Shown here in pieces: positions 30,201 to 45,200 of a stretch of DNA of 64,000 nt. This DNA is from Gymnogyps californianus (Eukaryota > Chordata > Aves > Accipitriformes > Cathartidae). The notes under the pieces are model-generated. The model had not been told where the DNA came from. It did no database searches and saw only the letters and a list, made by a program, of their open reading frames with translations. The translations under genes were made by a program, and so were the position numbers. Positions within the stretch are counted from its first letter, which is position 1, and each line of letters opens with the position of its first letter. The stretch covers positions 18,215,522-18,279,521 of the forward strand of contig NC_059477.1 of assembly GCF_018139145.2 (NCBI RefSeq), in the 5' to 3' direction.

Positions 30201-33200
30201 AACGGGAAGCAAGCCGTCGTAGCTGGCAAGTCATAAGTTCAAAATGCACTCGACAAATCTTTAAGGTCACTGATCTGGCAGAAGGTGTGCCATATTACTA
30301 CCGAGTGTCAGCAGAAAATGAATATGGTGTAGGTGAACCCTGTGAATTAACAGAACCAGTTGTAGCCACGGAAGAACCTGCTCCACCTAAGAGACTAGAT
30401 ATTGTTGATACAACCAAATCTTCTGTAGTTTTAGCTTGGCTTAAACCTGATCATGATGGTGGTAGCCGTGTTACTGGATACCTTCTTGAAATGAAACAAA
30501 AAGGATCTGACTCCTGGATTGCAGCTGGACAAACCAAACAACTTACTTTCACTGTTGAAGGCCTTGTGGAGAACACTGAATATGAGTTCCGGGTCAAGGC
30601 AAAGAATGATGCTGGCTACAGTGAGCCAAGAGAAGCTTTCTCTTCTGTTATTATTAAGGAGCCGCAGATTGAACCAACAGCAGATCTCAGCGAAATAAGC
30701 AGACAGCTCATAACATGCAAGGCTGGAAGCACCTTTACTATTGATATACCAATCAGTGGGCGCCCAGCTCCAAAAGTGACATGGAAACTTGAGGAGATGA
30801 GGCTGAAGGAAACTGAGAGAGTGACCATCAAGACAACAAAAGACAGAACCACACTGACTGTAAAGGACAGTATGAGAGGTGACTCTGGTAAATACTACCT
30901 CACACTTGAAAACACTGCTGGTGTGAAAACATTTACTGTCACAGTGGTAGTCATAGGAAGGCCAGGTCCTGTCACTGGCCCAATTGAAATATCATCTGTC
31001 TCTTCTGAATCCTGTGTGTTGACCTGGAAAGAACCTGAAGATAATGGTGGCAGTGACATTACGAACTACATTGTAGAGAAACGTGAATCTGGCACAACAG
31101 CATGGCAGCTGGTAAATTCCAGTGTGAAACGTACACAGATCAAAGTCACTCATCTCACAAAATACCAGGAGTACAGTTTCCGAGTAAGCTCAGAAAACAG
31201 ATTTGGTGTCAGCAAACCCCTTGAATCAAAAACAATAGTTGCTGAGCATCCATTCGGTAAGTGAAACACTTTTCAAAATTTGTTTATCCTCTGACTGAGG
31301 TATTTGTAATAACTAAAATTTTATTCCCCATCTTTTTTGTGTTTAGTCCCACCAAGCCCACCTTCAAGGCCAGAAGTCTATTCTGTGTCTGCAACTGCCA
31401 TGGCCATTCGCTGGGAGGAACCCTATCATGATGGTGGCAGCAAAGTCATTGGATATTGGGTTGAAAAGAAGGAGCGCAACACCATCCTTTGGGTGAAGGA
31501 AAACAAAGTGCCATGCTGTGAATGCAACTACAAAGTCATGGGATTGGTGGAAGGCCTAGAATATCAATTCAGAACCTATGCTCTAAATGCTGCAGGTGTT
31601 AGCAAAGCTAGTGAAGCTTCCAGACCTGTAGTGGCTCAAAATCCAGTTGGTAAGTATTACTTTTTGAGTTATGTTGTATTTAAGCTAAAATAGAATTGCA
31701 TTTCTCATTTTTCTGTTTTATTCCTCCAGATCCACCAGGAAGACCAGAAGTAACAGATGTCACCAGGTCTACAGTGTCACTGAGCTGGTCAGCACCCCTT
31801 TATGATGGTGGAAGCAAAATTATCGGATATATTATAGAGCGCAAACCATATAACGAATCTGGTGATGGACGCTGGCTGAAATGCAATTATACCATTGTCT
31901 CAGAAAACTTTTTTACTGTGACAGCTCTTAGTGAAGATGAAGCATACGAATTCCGTGTACTAGCAAAGAACGCTGCTGGTGTGATTAGCAAAGGATCTGA
32001 ATCAACTGGTGCTGTTATTTGCAAAGATGAATACTGTAAGAAATATTCACTTGGAACAATTAAATACATAATGTTCTATTTTTAGTACTGTCATGGAATT
32101 TGTTTTTAACCTCTTTTTCCTTATGACAGCACCACCAAAGGCTGAACTCGATGCCAGACTGCAGGGAGAAGTTGTGACCATTAGGGCTGGATCAGATCTT
32201 GTTCTTGATGCGGCCATTGGTGGGAAACCAGAACCAAAAGTGTTCTGGTCCAAAGGTGACAGGGAGTTGGATCTATGTGAAAAGATATCTCTGCAATACA
32301 CCAGCAAACGAGCCATTGCAATTATCAAGTTCTGTGACAGAAGTGATAGTGGAAAATATACTCTAACAGTTAAAAATGCCAGTGGGATGAAACAAATTTC
32401 TGTTCTTGTCAAAGTGCTTGGTATGTACCCCATGATTAATATTCATACTTAGTATACTAAAAAACCCACATTCTTTTAAATAAGAGTGAGACGCTTTTCC
32501 TTAACTGCTAATAACACTACTTATTTTCATCTCTACCCAGATTCACCAGGTCCATGCGCAGGCAAAATCACAGTTAGCAGAGTAACAGAAGAGAAATGTA
32601 CTCTGGCATGGAACATTCCTGAGGAAGATGGAGGTGCACAAATCACTCACTATATCGTAGAAAGACGTGAAACCAGCAGACTTCACTGGGTTATTGTTGA
32701 GGCTGAATGCCAAACTTTATCATATGTGGTAACAAAACTTATTAAAAATAATGAATACATCTTCCGTGTGAGAGCTGTCAACAAATATGGACCAGGTGTT
32801 CCACTTGAAACAGAACCTGTGATTGCCAGGAATGCTTTCAGTGAGTGTTACTACCTTCCATTCTGCATCAGAATTTGTGGAATATTTCTCATATATAAAC
32901 AATTTGTTAAATAATATTTTTTTTTTCACCTTTTCAAAAAAAACAGCTATCCCAACACAGCCTGGTGCTCCTGAAGAAGTGAGTGTCGGCAAGGAACATA
33001 TCATTATTCAGTGGACGAAACCAGAGTCAGATGGTGGCAGTGAGATTAAGGACTATCTTGTGGACAAACGTGAAAGGAAAAGTCTGCGCTGGACACGAGT
33101 GAACAGAGATTACACTGTTTATGATACCAGATTAAAAGTCACCAATCTCATGGAAGGCAGCCAGTACCAGTTCCGTGTCACTGCAGTGAATGCTGCTGGG

Positions 33201-36200
33201 AACAGTGAGCCTAGTGAAGCTTCACAATACATGTTATGTAAAGAACCATCATGTAAGTTACCACGTTTAAAACATATTTAAAATATTTACTTGTAATAAT
33301 GGAGTGTAAACCCACGCTGACACTTTGACTAAGATACCCAAAACCACATATGATCTCACTGAACTAGCTAGTATTAGAATAAACTTTAAAGCAGTTATAG
33401 TTCATTTTAAATGCATTTCCTGGCATTAGCTGTTTAGAAATTGTTTTTAACTGTAAAATGTTTCCTGCACCAAATGTGAAATGCATTTTCTTTTTCAAAG
33501 ATACTCCTGCACCACCTTCAGCTCCAAGAGTTGTGGATACTACTAAGCACAGCATAAGTTTAGCATGGTCAAAACCCACATATGACGGTGGTGCTGACAT
33601 CTTAGGCTATGTTCTTGAAATGAAAGAAGAAGGTACTGAACAGTGGTATCGACCACATACAACTGCCACTCTGAGGAATGCTGAGTTCACCGTGACTGGT
33701 CTTAAAACAGCCCAGAAATACCAATTCAGAGTTGCTGCTACAAATGTGAATGGTATGAGTGAATTTAGTGAATCATCAGCAGAAATAGAACCTGTGGAAA
33801 GAATAGGTAATTTGAAAACTTAATGTATATTTTAAGGAACAATTATATTTTCCTTTAGAACTACTAAAAGATTAATTAATTCCATGTTTCTTACACCCTT
33901 CATCAGAAATACCTGAGCTTGAGCTTGCTGATGATCTGAAGAAGACAGTTACAGTCAGAGCTGGTGGTTCCCTGCGCCTAATGGTCTCTGTATCTGGCAG
34001 ACCTGCTCCCGTAATCACATGGAGCAAGCAGGGTGTTGACCTTGTAAGTCGAGCTATTATTGATACTACAGACAGCTACACTCTGCTTATTGTGGATAAA
34101 GTTAATCGATATGATGCTGGAAAATACGTCCTTGAGGCTGAAAATCAATCAGGAAAAAAATCTGCAACTATTTCTGTAAAAGTGTATGGTAAGTACTGCT
34201 ACAATTGTATATGGGCATTACATTACTCATAGTGCACGTTGCTCAAGAATAAGAAAGTCATTCATTTCCAAAGGACGTTTGCAGTTTAAATAACATGAGA
34301 ATGTTTGGGAAGTCAGAGAAACAATCTAATCCAAAGGAAAATACATAGTTTCTAAAGCTGTGCTAGTTTATAAATCAAATCGCAGTGTTGTTTTTTTTAT
34401 GCAGACACAGTCATTGACTGTAAAAGGAAAGGATCCAAAAAGAAAAAAAATTTTTTTGTTTGTTTTTTTTGTTTTAGATACACCTGGTCCACCAGCTGCA
34501 GTGAGAATTAAGGAAGTATCAAAAGATTCTGTGACACTTACTTGGGATATTCCAACCATTGATGGTGGAGCCCCAGTCAACAATTATATAATTGAGAAAC
34601 GTGAAGCTTCCATGAGAGCTTACAAGACTGTCACTACCAAATGCAGCAAGACATTTTATAGAGTTACTGGACTTCTAGAAGGAGCTTTGTATTATTTCAG
34701 AGTACTACCAGAAAATATTTACGGCATTGGTGAAGCTTGTGAAACATCTGATGCAGTACTAGTATCTGATGTCCCCATGATACCACAAAAACTCGAAGTG
34801 ATTGACACCACTAAATCAACTGTTACTCTTGCATGGGAGAAACCACCACATGATGGTGGCAGCAGATTGACTGGCTATGTTATTGAGGCCAGCAAAGCTG
34901 GAACAGAAAGATGGTTGAAGGTAGTGACACTGAAGCCTACCGTCTACGAGCATACAATTATCTCTCTCAATGAAGGTGAACAGTACTTGTTCAGGGTCAG
35001 AGCACAGAATCAGAAGGGTGTGTCAGAACCACGAGAGATTGTCACAGCAGTGACAGTACAAGACCAAAAAGGTAGGTATCTACTGTTAAAAATAACAGGA
35101 TGAAGCTTACACCAAATGAATGCAATATTTATAAAATCGGTATTTAATATATCAATGATTTGTTTTTCTTAGTTCTACCAACAATTGACTTCGCTGGAAT
35201 ACCTCAGAAGACAATTCATGTACCTGCTGGCAAGCCCATTGAGTTAGCTATTCCAATTGAAGGACGACCACCTCCAGCTGCATCTTGGTTCTTTGCTGGT
35301 TCTAAACTAAAAGAATCAGAACGCATCAAAATGGAAACTGTTGCCAAAATGACTAAATTAACTGTGCGTGAGACCACCATACATGACACTGGAGAGTATA
35401 CACTTGAACTGAAGAACACAACTGGAACAGTTACTGATACAATAAAGGTTATAATCCTTGGTAAGTATTTATGAAAATAATTGTCCATGATCTTTCTCCA
35501 TCTGAATTTTTTTACATCAGCAATATGATTCCTTTTCTCCACATTTTTTTTTTGTCTTTTAATTTTCTTTTTTTTTCTAGACAAACCTGGACCACCTGTT
35601 GGACCTATCCGAATTGATGAAATTGATTCAAATTATGTAACCATCTCCTGGGAGCCACCTGAGCTGGATGGTGGAGCTACCCTTAGCGGCTATGTGGTAG
35701 AACAGCGTGATGCTCACCGTCCTGGATGGCTGCCAGTTTCAGAGTCAGTAACCAGGACAACATTTAAGTTCACCAGACTTGTTGAAGGTGCAGAATACGT
35801 GTTCCGTGTGGCTGCTACAAACCGCTTTGGAATCGGATCTTACCTGCAGTCTGAAATTATAGAATGCAAGAGCAGAATCCGTAAGTCTGAATTTTTGCTT
35901 ATTCTCTACCTTTACAAGTAAAAATATATATTTAAATGGGCTTATATATCACATAGATAAGATTGTTTTCTAGATGTTACTACTTCCTTTTGCCAAATAA
36001 AATGGTACATTATGATACACAGTAGTCTTGTTACATTTGCAGAGAAAAATGCCATCCATAAATCTATATAGGTATTACAGATGCACTGCACAGAACCTGG
36101 ATGGTAAACTTGGATTTTCTGCTCAGGTCTACTATTAGCCTTGAAAAACTGCTTGACTCCATTACAAAAACAGGAGTATTTCACTGACCTAGTTTGTAAA

Positions 36201-39200
36201 GTACTTTGATATCTGCTGATAAAAAGAGGTTGATAGGACATTGATATTACATTGTCATTCACAATATGTTGCATATTACTAATGTGTAGAATCATATGAC
36301 GCTTTCTTCACTAATTCTGTGTCATGTTTTTACAGGTATTCCTGGTCCTCCTGGCACTCCGGAAGTGTTTGATATCTCTCGAGATGGCATGACATTAACT
36401 TGGTATCCTCCAGAAGATGATGGTGACTCACAGATTACTGGTTATATTGTGGAACGCAAAGAAGTTAGAGCAGATAGATGGATCCGTGTAAATAAAGTTC
36501 CAGTCACTATGACTCGTTACCGTTCCTCTGGGTTGGTTGAAGGATTAGAATATGAACACCGAGTCACAGCAATCAATGCCAGAGGCACTGGGAAACCCAG
36601 CCGTCCTTCCAAGTCTGCTGTCGCCAGAGATCCAATTGGTAAGTAATTTCCTATATAGATTGTAGGGAATTATGGCAGAAGGGAATGATACTGGTAAAAT
36701 TTACTCTTTTTTCTAATTTGGAAATTTATCTGGGTGAATTAACAAGTGAGATTCTGACTGAAGAAAACTAAAAAAATATTAGTGAAAATCTTTCATTCTA
36801 AGTTTTCCTGTAGACTTAACACAGATCATATGTTGCAAGTTAGCATTTGTTACATCTTTTAAATATTCATAAAAAAGATTCCACACCCCCATCTGATCTT
36901 CTCTTCCAGCTCCTCCAGGTAAACCTCAGAATCCAAGAGTCACTGATACTACAAGAACATCTGTCTCCCTGGCTTGGAGTCCACCAGAAGATGAAGGTGG
37001 TTCTAAAGTTACTGGCTACTTAATTGAGATGCAGAAGGTTGATCAATTTGAATGGACCAAATGTAATACCACACCAACCAAGATTCGTGAATATACCTTG
37101 ACACATCTCCCCCAGGGCGCAGAGTACAGATTCCGTGTGCTAGCCTGTAATGCTGGTGGGCCAGGAGAACCTGCTGAAGTGCCAGGCACAGTCAAAGTAA
37201 CAGAAATGCTTGGTAAGACACTTCAAGTCTTAACTCTCATTGAAAGTTGTCCTAAAAAAGTATTTGCCTAAAGCAGGTATGATATCATCTGTAAAACAGA
37301 CATAGCATGACATGTTCATTTTGTTTACAGAATATCCTGACTATGAACTTGATGAAAAATACCAGGAAGGTCTCATGGTGAGACAAGGTGGAGTTATCAG
37401 GCTTACAATACCCATTAAGGGTAAGCCCATCCCAATATGCAAATGGACAAAAGAAGGACATGACATCAGCAAGAGGGCCATGATTGCGACTTCTGACACT
37501 CACACAGAACTTGTGATCAAAGATGCAGAAAGAGAAGATTCAGGCACCTACGATTTGGCACTTGAAAACAAGTGTGGCAAAAAAGCTGTGTATATTAAAG
37601 TCAGAGTGATTGGCATTCCAAATCCACCAGAAGGGCCACTTGAGTATGATGACATACAAGCTCGTTCTGTCAGAGTAAGCTGGAGACCTCCTACAGATGA
37701 TGGTGGTGCAGATATCCTAGGTTATATTGTTGAGAGACGAGAAGTACCGAAGACTGCCTGGTACACTGTTGACTCTAGAGTGAAAGGGACATCACTAGTG
37801 GTGAAAGGGCTCAAAGAAAATGTGGAATATCATTTCCGTGTTTCTGCTGAAAACCATTTCGGTATTAGCAAATCTCTCAAATCTGAAGAACCAGCAGTAC
37901 CAAAGACACCTCTAAGTAAGTCCCCTTCTAGATATTTTTTAAAAATAATTTTTAATTACTACATCATGGTTCTAAAAGTGCAATAGTATATGCAAATGTT
38001 TTAATGCTACATCACTATTATTTCTATTATTTTTGTTATTATAATTATTAACAGATCCTCCAGAGCCTCCAAACAACCCACCTGAAGTGCTTGATGTTAC
38101 AAAGAGTTCTGTCAACTTGTCCTGGTCCAGACCTAAAGATGATGGTGGTTCTCGTGTAACTGGCTACTACATTGAACGTAAAGAGACATCTACAGAAAAA
38201 TGGGTCCGGCATAATAAGACACAGATTACCACTACAATGTACACAGTCACAGGACTTGTTCCAGATGCTGAATATCAATTCCGTATCATTGCTCAAAATG
38301 ACATTGGTGAAAGTGAAGCAAGTCCTGCTTCTGAACCAGTTGTATGCAAGGATCCATTTGGTAAGAAAATGTTTGCATTAACAGATCTTCTGAAGAGCAA
38401 CTTAGTGACATTTAGAGAGGAATTTATTTTCTGTATCTATTTTAATTTTCAGACAAACCAAGCCAACCTGGAGAAATTGAGATCACTTCTATATTTAAGG
38501 ACAGCATTACATTAGAATGGGAACGACCAGAAAGTGATGGTGGCAAAGAGATCCTTGGCTATTGGGTTGAGTATCGCCAGTCTGGAGAAAGCACCTGGAA
38601 AAAATGCAATAAGGAACGCATCAAGGACAGGCAGTTTACAGTAGGAGGTTTATTAGAGGCTACAGAATATGAGTTCCGTGTTTTTGCAGAAAATCAAACT
38701 GGCCTCAGCAGACCTCGAAGGACTGCTATGGCAGTGAAAACTAAATTAACATGTAAGTAAAAATATATTGTCATATTTGCTGTGACATTGTTGTGATTTG
38801 CTGTGTCATAAACCACAGTGCTGCACTTAACATGCTACCTATTTGTTTTACATGTTATTTGCCAACATGACTGTCCTAAAGCACAGTCTTTCAAGTATAA
38901 GAGGCACAAGTATAAATGAAAATTAATTTCCAGTAATATAGTAATATAGGAAAATTACATAGTAATCTTCATTATTTTTTAATTTTCTTTGTTGTAGCTG
39001 GAGAAGCACCTGCCATAAAAAAAGAAATGCAGGATGTTACAACTAAACTGGGTGAAGCAGCTCAGCTGACATGCCAGATTGTTGGGAGACCTTTGCCTGA
39101 TATTAAATGGTACCGCTTTGGCAAAGAACTGGTGCAAAGCCGAAAATACAAAATGTCATCTGATGGACGCAATCATACACTGACAGTAATAACAGACGAA

Positions 39201-42200
39201 CAGGAGGATGAAGGTCTCTACACTTGTATGGCTACCAATGATGTCGGAGAAATTGAAACTAGTGGCAAGCTATTATTGCAGGCTCCTCCTCAGTTCCACC
39301 CTGGCTTCCCATTGAAAGAGAAATACTATGCAGGTGCAGGTGGCACCCTCCGCCTTCACGTTGTGTATATTGGCCGACCAGTACCAGCAATAACTTGGTT
39401 CCATGGCAACAAACCTTTGAGAGGATCAGAAACGGTTACTATTGAGAACACAGAGCATTATACCCATCTTGCTATTAAGAATGTCCAGCACAAGACTCAT
39501 GCTGGGAAGTACAAAGTGCAACTCAGTAACATATTTGGAACAGTTGACACTGTACTTAATGTGGAAATACAAGGTAATTAATTTTATTTTCAGGAGGGGG
39601 GGTTTGAATATTTTCTCAAATACTTACTGGCAAAAGAACTACAAATATCATACTTTTTCTTTTACAGATAAGCCAGATAAACCAGTAGGGCCAATTGTTA
39701 TAGAGTCCATACTGAAGAATTCTGTGGTGATAAGCTGGAAACCACCAGAGGATGATGGAGGTGCTATGATAACGAATTACATCATAGAGAAACGTGAAGC
39801 CAAGGAAGGAGCAGAATGGCAACTTGTATCTTCAAGCATTTCAGGCACAACCTGTAGAATTGTTAACCTAACTGAAAATGCAGGCTATTATTTCCGTGTT
39901 TCTGCTCAGAATACATATGGCATTAGTGAAGCACTGGAGGTTTCATCAGTTGTTGTTATGAAGCCTCCATTTGGTAAGTGGATGCCAAAATATCAGTTTC
40001 TGTATACCCCTGTAATTACTAAGGCAAGCTCACTTCAGTTTTTGAACTTTTTTATTCTTTACAGAAAAACCAGGACAACCTGGTCAGCCAGTAGCAAGTG
40101 CTGTCACAAAGGATTCTTGTGTTGTCTCATGGAAGCCACCTGCAAGTGATGGCGGTGCAAAGATTAGAACTTATTATCTTGAGAAGCGTGAGAAAAAACA
40201 AAACAAGTGGATTTCTGTAACAACAGATGAAATTCGTGAAACGGTCTATTCTGTGAAAGATCTTATTGAAGGTCTTGAATATGAGTTCCGTGTAAAATGT
40301 GAAAATCTTGGTGGTGAAAGTGAGTGGAGTGAGGTATCACAACCAGTCATTCCAAAATCTGATGTACCAATTCAAGCTCCACATTTCAAGGAAGAACTAA
40401 GGAATCTGAATGTGAAATTTCAAGCTAATGCCACATTTGTCTGCAAAGTCACTGGTCATCCTAAACCAATTGTCAAGTGGTACAGACAGGGCAAAGAAAT
40501 CATGCCAGATGGTGAAAAGATCAAGATACAGGAATTCAAGGGTGGATATCACCAGCTGGTCATCACAAATGTAACAGATGATGATGCCACAGTATATCAA
40601 GTTAGAGCTACCAACCAAGGAGGATCTGTGTCTGGCACTGCCTCTTTGGACGTTGAAGGTGAATGAAGGGTCTTGATTCCTAAGACAAATTCTTTTTAAG
40701 CTTTGAATATTTAGACTATTGGTGCTCTTCTCATGTGCTTTTGGTCATGTGTTGTTTTTTTCTTCCTCTTTCTATTCCAGTTCCTGCAAAGATTCACTTG
40801 CCCAAAAACCTGGAAGGCATGGGAGCTGTTCATGCCCTCCGAGGGGAAGTAGTGAGCATCAAGATTCCATTTAGCGGCAAGCCTCACCCCGTGATCACAT
40901 GGCAGAAGGGACAAGACCTCATTGATACTAATGGACACTACCAAGTCATTGTTACGCGATCATTCACATCTCTTGTTTTCCCAAATGGTGTTGACAGAAA
41001 AGATGCAGGGTTTTACATTGTTTGTGCCAAAAACAGATTTGGAATTGATCAAAAAACAGTTGAATTAGATGTGGCTGATGTACCTGATCCACCAAGAGGT
41101 CTGAAGGTAACTGACATTTCAAGGGATTCAGTCAACTTAACCTGGAATGAACCAGCTACTGATGGTGGAAGCAGAATCATAAACTACATTATTGAGAAAC
41201 GTGCTACAACAGCAGAGCGATGGATTCGTGTTGCACAAGCTCGTGATACACGATACACAGTGGTGAACCTATTTGGCAAGACCACCTACCAGTTCCGTGT
41301 AATTGCAGAAAACAAGTTTGGCCAAAGCCAGCCTTCTGAACCCACTGATCCAATTATAACAAAGGAAGATAAGACTAGAGTAATGAACTATGATGAAGAA
41401 GTTGATGAGACCAGAGAAGTCACCACGGTTAAAGCAGCTCACTATTCTACAAAGGAACTCTATGACAAATATATGATTGCAGAAGAGCTTGGACGTGGGC
41501 AGTTTGGCATTGCACACCGCTGTGTTGAGGCAGTTTCAAAAAAGACTTACCTGGCCAAGTTTGTCAAAGTAAAGGGTGCTGATCAAGTTTTGGTAAAGAA
41601 AGAAATTTCCATTCTAAACATTGCTAGGCATCGAAATATCCTGTATCTTCATGAATCATTTGAGAGCCTAGAAGAATTGGTCATGATCTTTGAATTCATT
41701 TCGGGAGTTGACATCTTTGAAAGAATCAGCACACCTTCATTTGAACTTAATGAAAGAGAAATAGTAAGTTACGTACGCCAGGTCTGCGATGCACTAGAAT
41801 TTTTACATCGCCACAGCATTGGACATTTTGATATTAAACCAGACAATATTATTTACTTCACAAGAAGAAGCTCTGTAGTTAAAATTGTTGAATTTGGTCA
41901 AGCCAGACAATTGAAGCCTGGAGACAGCTTTAGACTCCAGTTCACTTCTCCTGAATATTATGCACCTGAAGTACACCATCATGATTTGGTCAGCACAGCT
42001 ACTGACATGTGGTCAGTTGGTGCTCTAACATATATACTTCTCAGTGGCATTAATCCTTTCATTGCTGAAACAAACCAACAAGTTATTGAAAATATTCTAA
42101 ATGCTGAATACAGCTTTGATGATGAAGCATTCAAGGACATAAGCATTGAGGCCATGGACTTCATTGATCGCCTACTAGTAAAGGAAAGAAAAGCTCGGAT

Positions 42201-45200
42201 GACAGCTGCTGAAGCACTTAACCATGTGTGGTTAAAACAGCAGACAGAAAAGACCAGCACTAAAGTCATCAAGACCTTGAGGCACAGGCGTTACTACCAA
42301 ACTCTAGCAAAGAAGGAGTGGAACACAGTTGTGTCAGTAGCTCGCATTTCCTGTGGAGGCGCGATTAGATCTCAGAAAGGCATAACGGTGGCTAAAGTTA
42401 AAGTTGCGCCAATAGACATCGGTCCCATTGCTGGGCAGATAAAGCATACTGTTACAGAAGAAGGAGGGCATGCCAAATATGTATGTAAGATTGAAAACTA
42501 TGATCAGTCCACGCAAGTCACGTGGTACTTTGGTATGAGGCAATTAGAAAGCAATGAGAAATATGAAATCAAATACGAAGAAGGTGTGGCAACCATGTAT
42601 GTCAAAGATGTTTCTAAATCTGATGATGGTACCTATAGATGCAAGGTAGTAAATGACTATGGTGAAGACAGCTCTTATGCAGAACTTTTTGTTAAAGGTG
42701 TGAGAGAAATTTCTGAGCACTACAGATGCAGAACTGTTAGGAAAGTGAAACGACGGGTTGATACTATGAGACTACTAGAGCGTCCACCAGAATTTACTCT
42801 GCCTCTATATAACCGCACTGCATATGTTGGAGAAAACGTCAGGTTTGGAGTAACTATAACAGTTCACCCAGAACCTCGCTTAACATGGTTCAAATCAGGC
42901 CAGAAAATCAAACCTGGTGATGATGATAAGAAGTATACTTTTGAATCAGACAAGGGTCTTTATCAACTCGTCATCAATAATGTCACTGAAGATGATGATG
43001 CTGAATACAGTATTGTGGCACGCAATAAATATGGCGAAGACAGCTGCAAAGCTAAGCTGACTGTGATTCCACATCCACCTCCAGCAGATGCCACACTAAG
43101 GCCGATGTTTAAAAGACTGCTGGCAAATGCTGAATGTCAAGAAGGCCAAAATGTCAGTTTTGAGATCAGGGTATCTGGTGTACCAAAACCAACACTGAAA
43201 TGGGAGAAAGATGGTCAACCTCTATCCTTTGGTCCTAACTTTGATATAATTCATGAAGGTTTAGATTATTATGCTTTGCATATCAGAGATACTTTACCAG
43301 AAGACAGTGGTTATTACAGAGTTACTGCTACAAACAGTGCTGGATCTACAAGTTGTCAGGCTTATCTAAAAGTTGAACGTTTAAAATACGTCAAGCGTGA
43401 GTACAAGACTGAAGAAGAGCGGGAGAAGCATGTGCAGAGACAAATTGACAAGACCTTACGAATGGCAGAAATCCTTTCTGGGGTTGAAGCTGTTCCACTG
43501 ACACAAACTGCACAAGAGGCTCTCAGAGAAGCTGCTATCTTATATAAACCAGCTGTTAGCACCAAGACTGTCAAAGGTGAATATGAAATTAAGAAAGAAG
43601 AAAAGACAGAAGAAAGAAAACTTCGTATGCCATACGAGGTCCCAGAGCCTCGCAAACATGTGCGCGCTACTCTTGAGGAAGATCAGAACATTAAACACTT
43701 CGTGCCTCTGTCAGACATGAAGTGGTACAAGAGGCTGCGAGACCAGTATGAAATGCCAGGAAAACTTGAGAGAACTGTTCAGAAACGCCAGAAACGCATA
43801 CGTCTTTCCAGGTGGGAGCAATTCTACGTGATGCCACTGCCACGCATTTCTGATCAGTATAAGCCTAAATGGCGCATACCAAAGCTAACACAAGACGATC
43901 TTGAAATTGTGAGACCAGCACGTCGGCGTACCCCATCTCCAGACTATGAATATTACTATAGACCAAGAAGGCGATCACTTGGTGACTTGTCTGACGAGGA
44001 ATTACTCCTGCCTATTGATGACTATTTAGCCATGAAGAGAACTGAAGAGGAAAGACTGCGCCTTGAAGAAGAGCTGGAGTTAGGCTTTTCTGCTTCCCCA
44101 CCAAGTAGAAGCCCCCCACGCTTTGAACTGTCTGCCCTTCGGTATTCTACTGCAGGAGCACAGGTCAGTTCAGAGGCAGAAAGAAAAAGAGAGCTGAGGT
44201 ATTCAAGTTATCACATCCCAACTAAAGCTGAGACCAGTGCAAGCTATGCAGAGCTTCGTCAACGCCATGACAGGGCTGCCTACAGACCACCTAAACAAAA
44301 GCAAAGAATAATGGATGAAAAAGAGGATGAAGAATTGCTCCGTCCTGTTGGCACTGCTCAACGACTCTCTGAATACAGGAGTGAGCTCGAATATATGGCA
44401 GAGGAGGAAAAGAGTAGACTCAGGAGAAGGAGGGAGAGAGAAATAACTGAAATCACATCAGAAGAAGAAGAAGAAATAGAAATGGTGCAACACGTTCACA
44501 GGGAATTTTCACCTCCCTCTAGATTACTACGGAGAAGAAGATCTCTTTCTCCAACTTACATTGAGTTGATGCGTCCTGTATCTGAATTAATTCGACCTCG
44601 CTCACGGCCTCCTGAAGAAAGTGAGAGAAGATCCCCAACACCAGAGAGGACTCGACCACGCTCACCTAGCCCAGTTTCTAGTGAAAGGTCGCTCTCTCGG
44701 TTTGAGAGGATGGCAAGATTTGATATATTTTCTAGATATGAGTCCATGAAATCTGCTTTGAAAACTCAGAAAACTATGGAAAGGAAATACGAAGTTCTGA
44801 CTCAGCAGCCTTTCACCCTTGACCATGCTCCTCGCATTACCCTGAGAATGCGCTCACACCGGGTACCGTGTGGCCATAATACCAGGTTCATTCTAAATGT
44901 CCAGTCAAAACCAACTGCTGAAGTGAAGTGGTACCATAATGGTATTGAGCTCCAGGAGAGCAGTAAGATACATTTTACTAATACCAGCGGTGTATTAACT
45001 CTGGAGATTCTCGACTGCCACATTGATGACAGTGGAACATATCGGGCTGTATGCACAAACTACAAAGGGGAATGCTCTGATTATGCAACACTAGATGTTA
45101 CTGGAGGAGATTACACTACATACTCTTCCCAGCGGAGAGATGAAGAAGTACCAAGGTCAATTTTACCTGACTTGACAAAAACAGAGGCATATGCAATCTC

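Noticed and set aside
40735..40780. In-frame ATG ahead of the kinase exon that might mark a separate start
   Set aside because: The stretch is intron sequence ending in the acceptor CTATTCCAG, and the previous exon joins in phase; no sign of a promoter.
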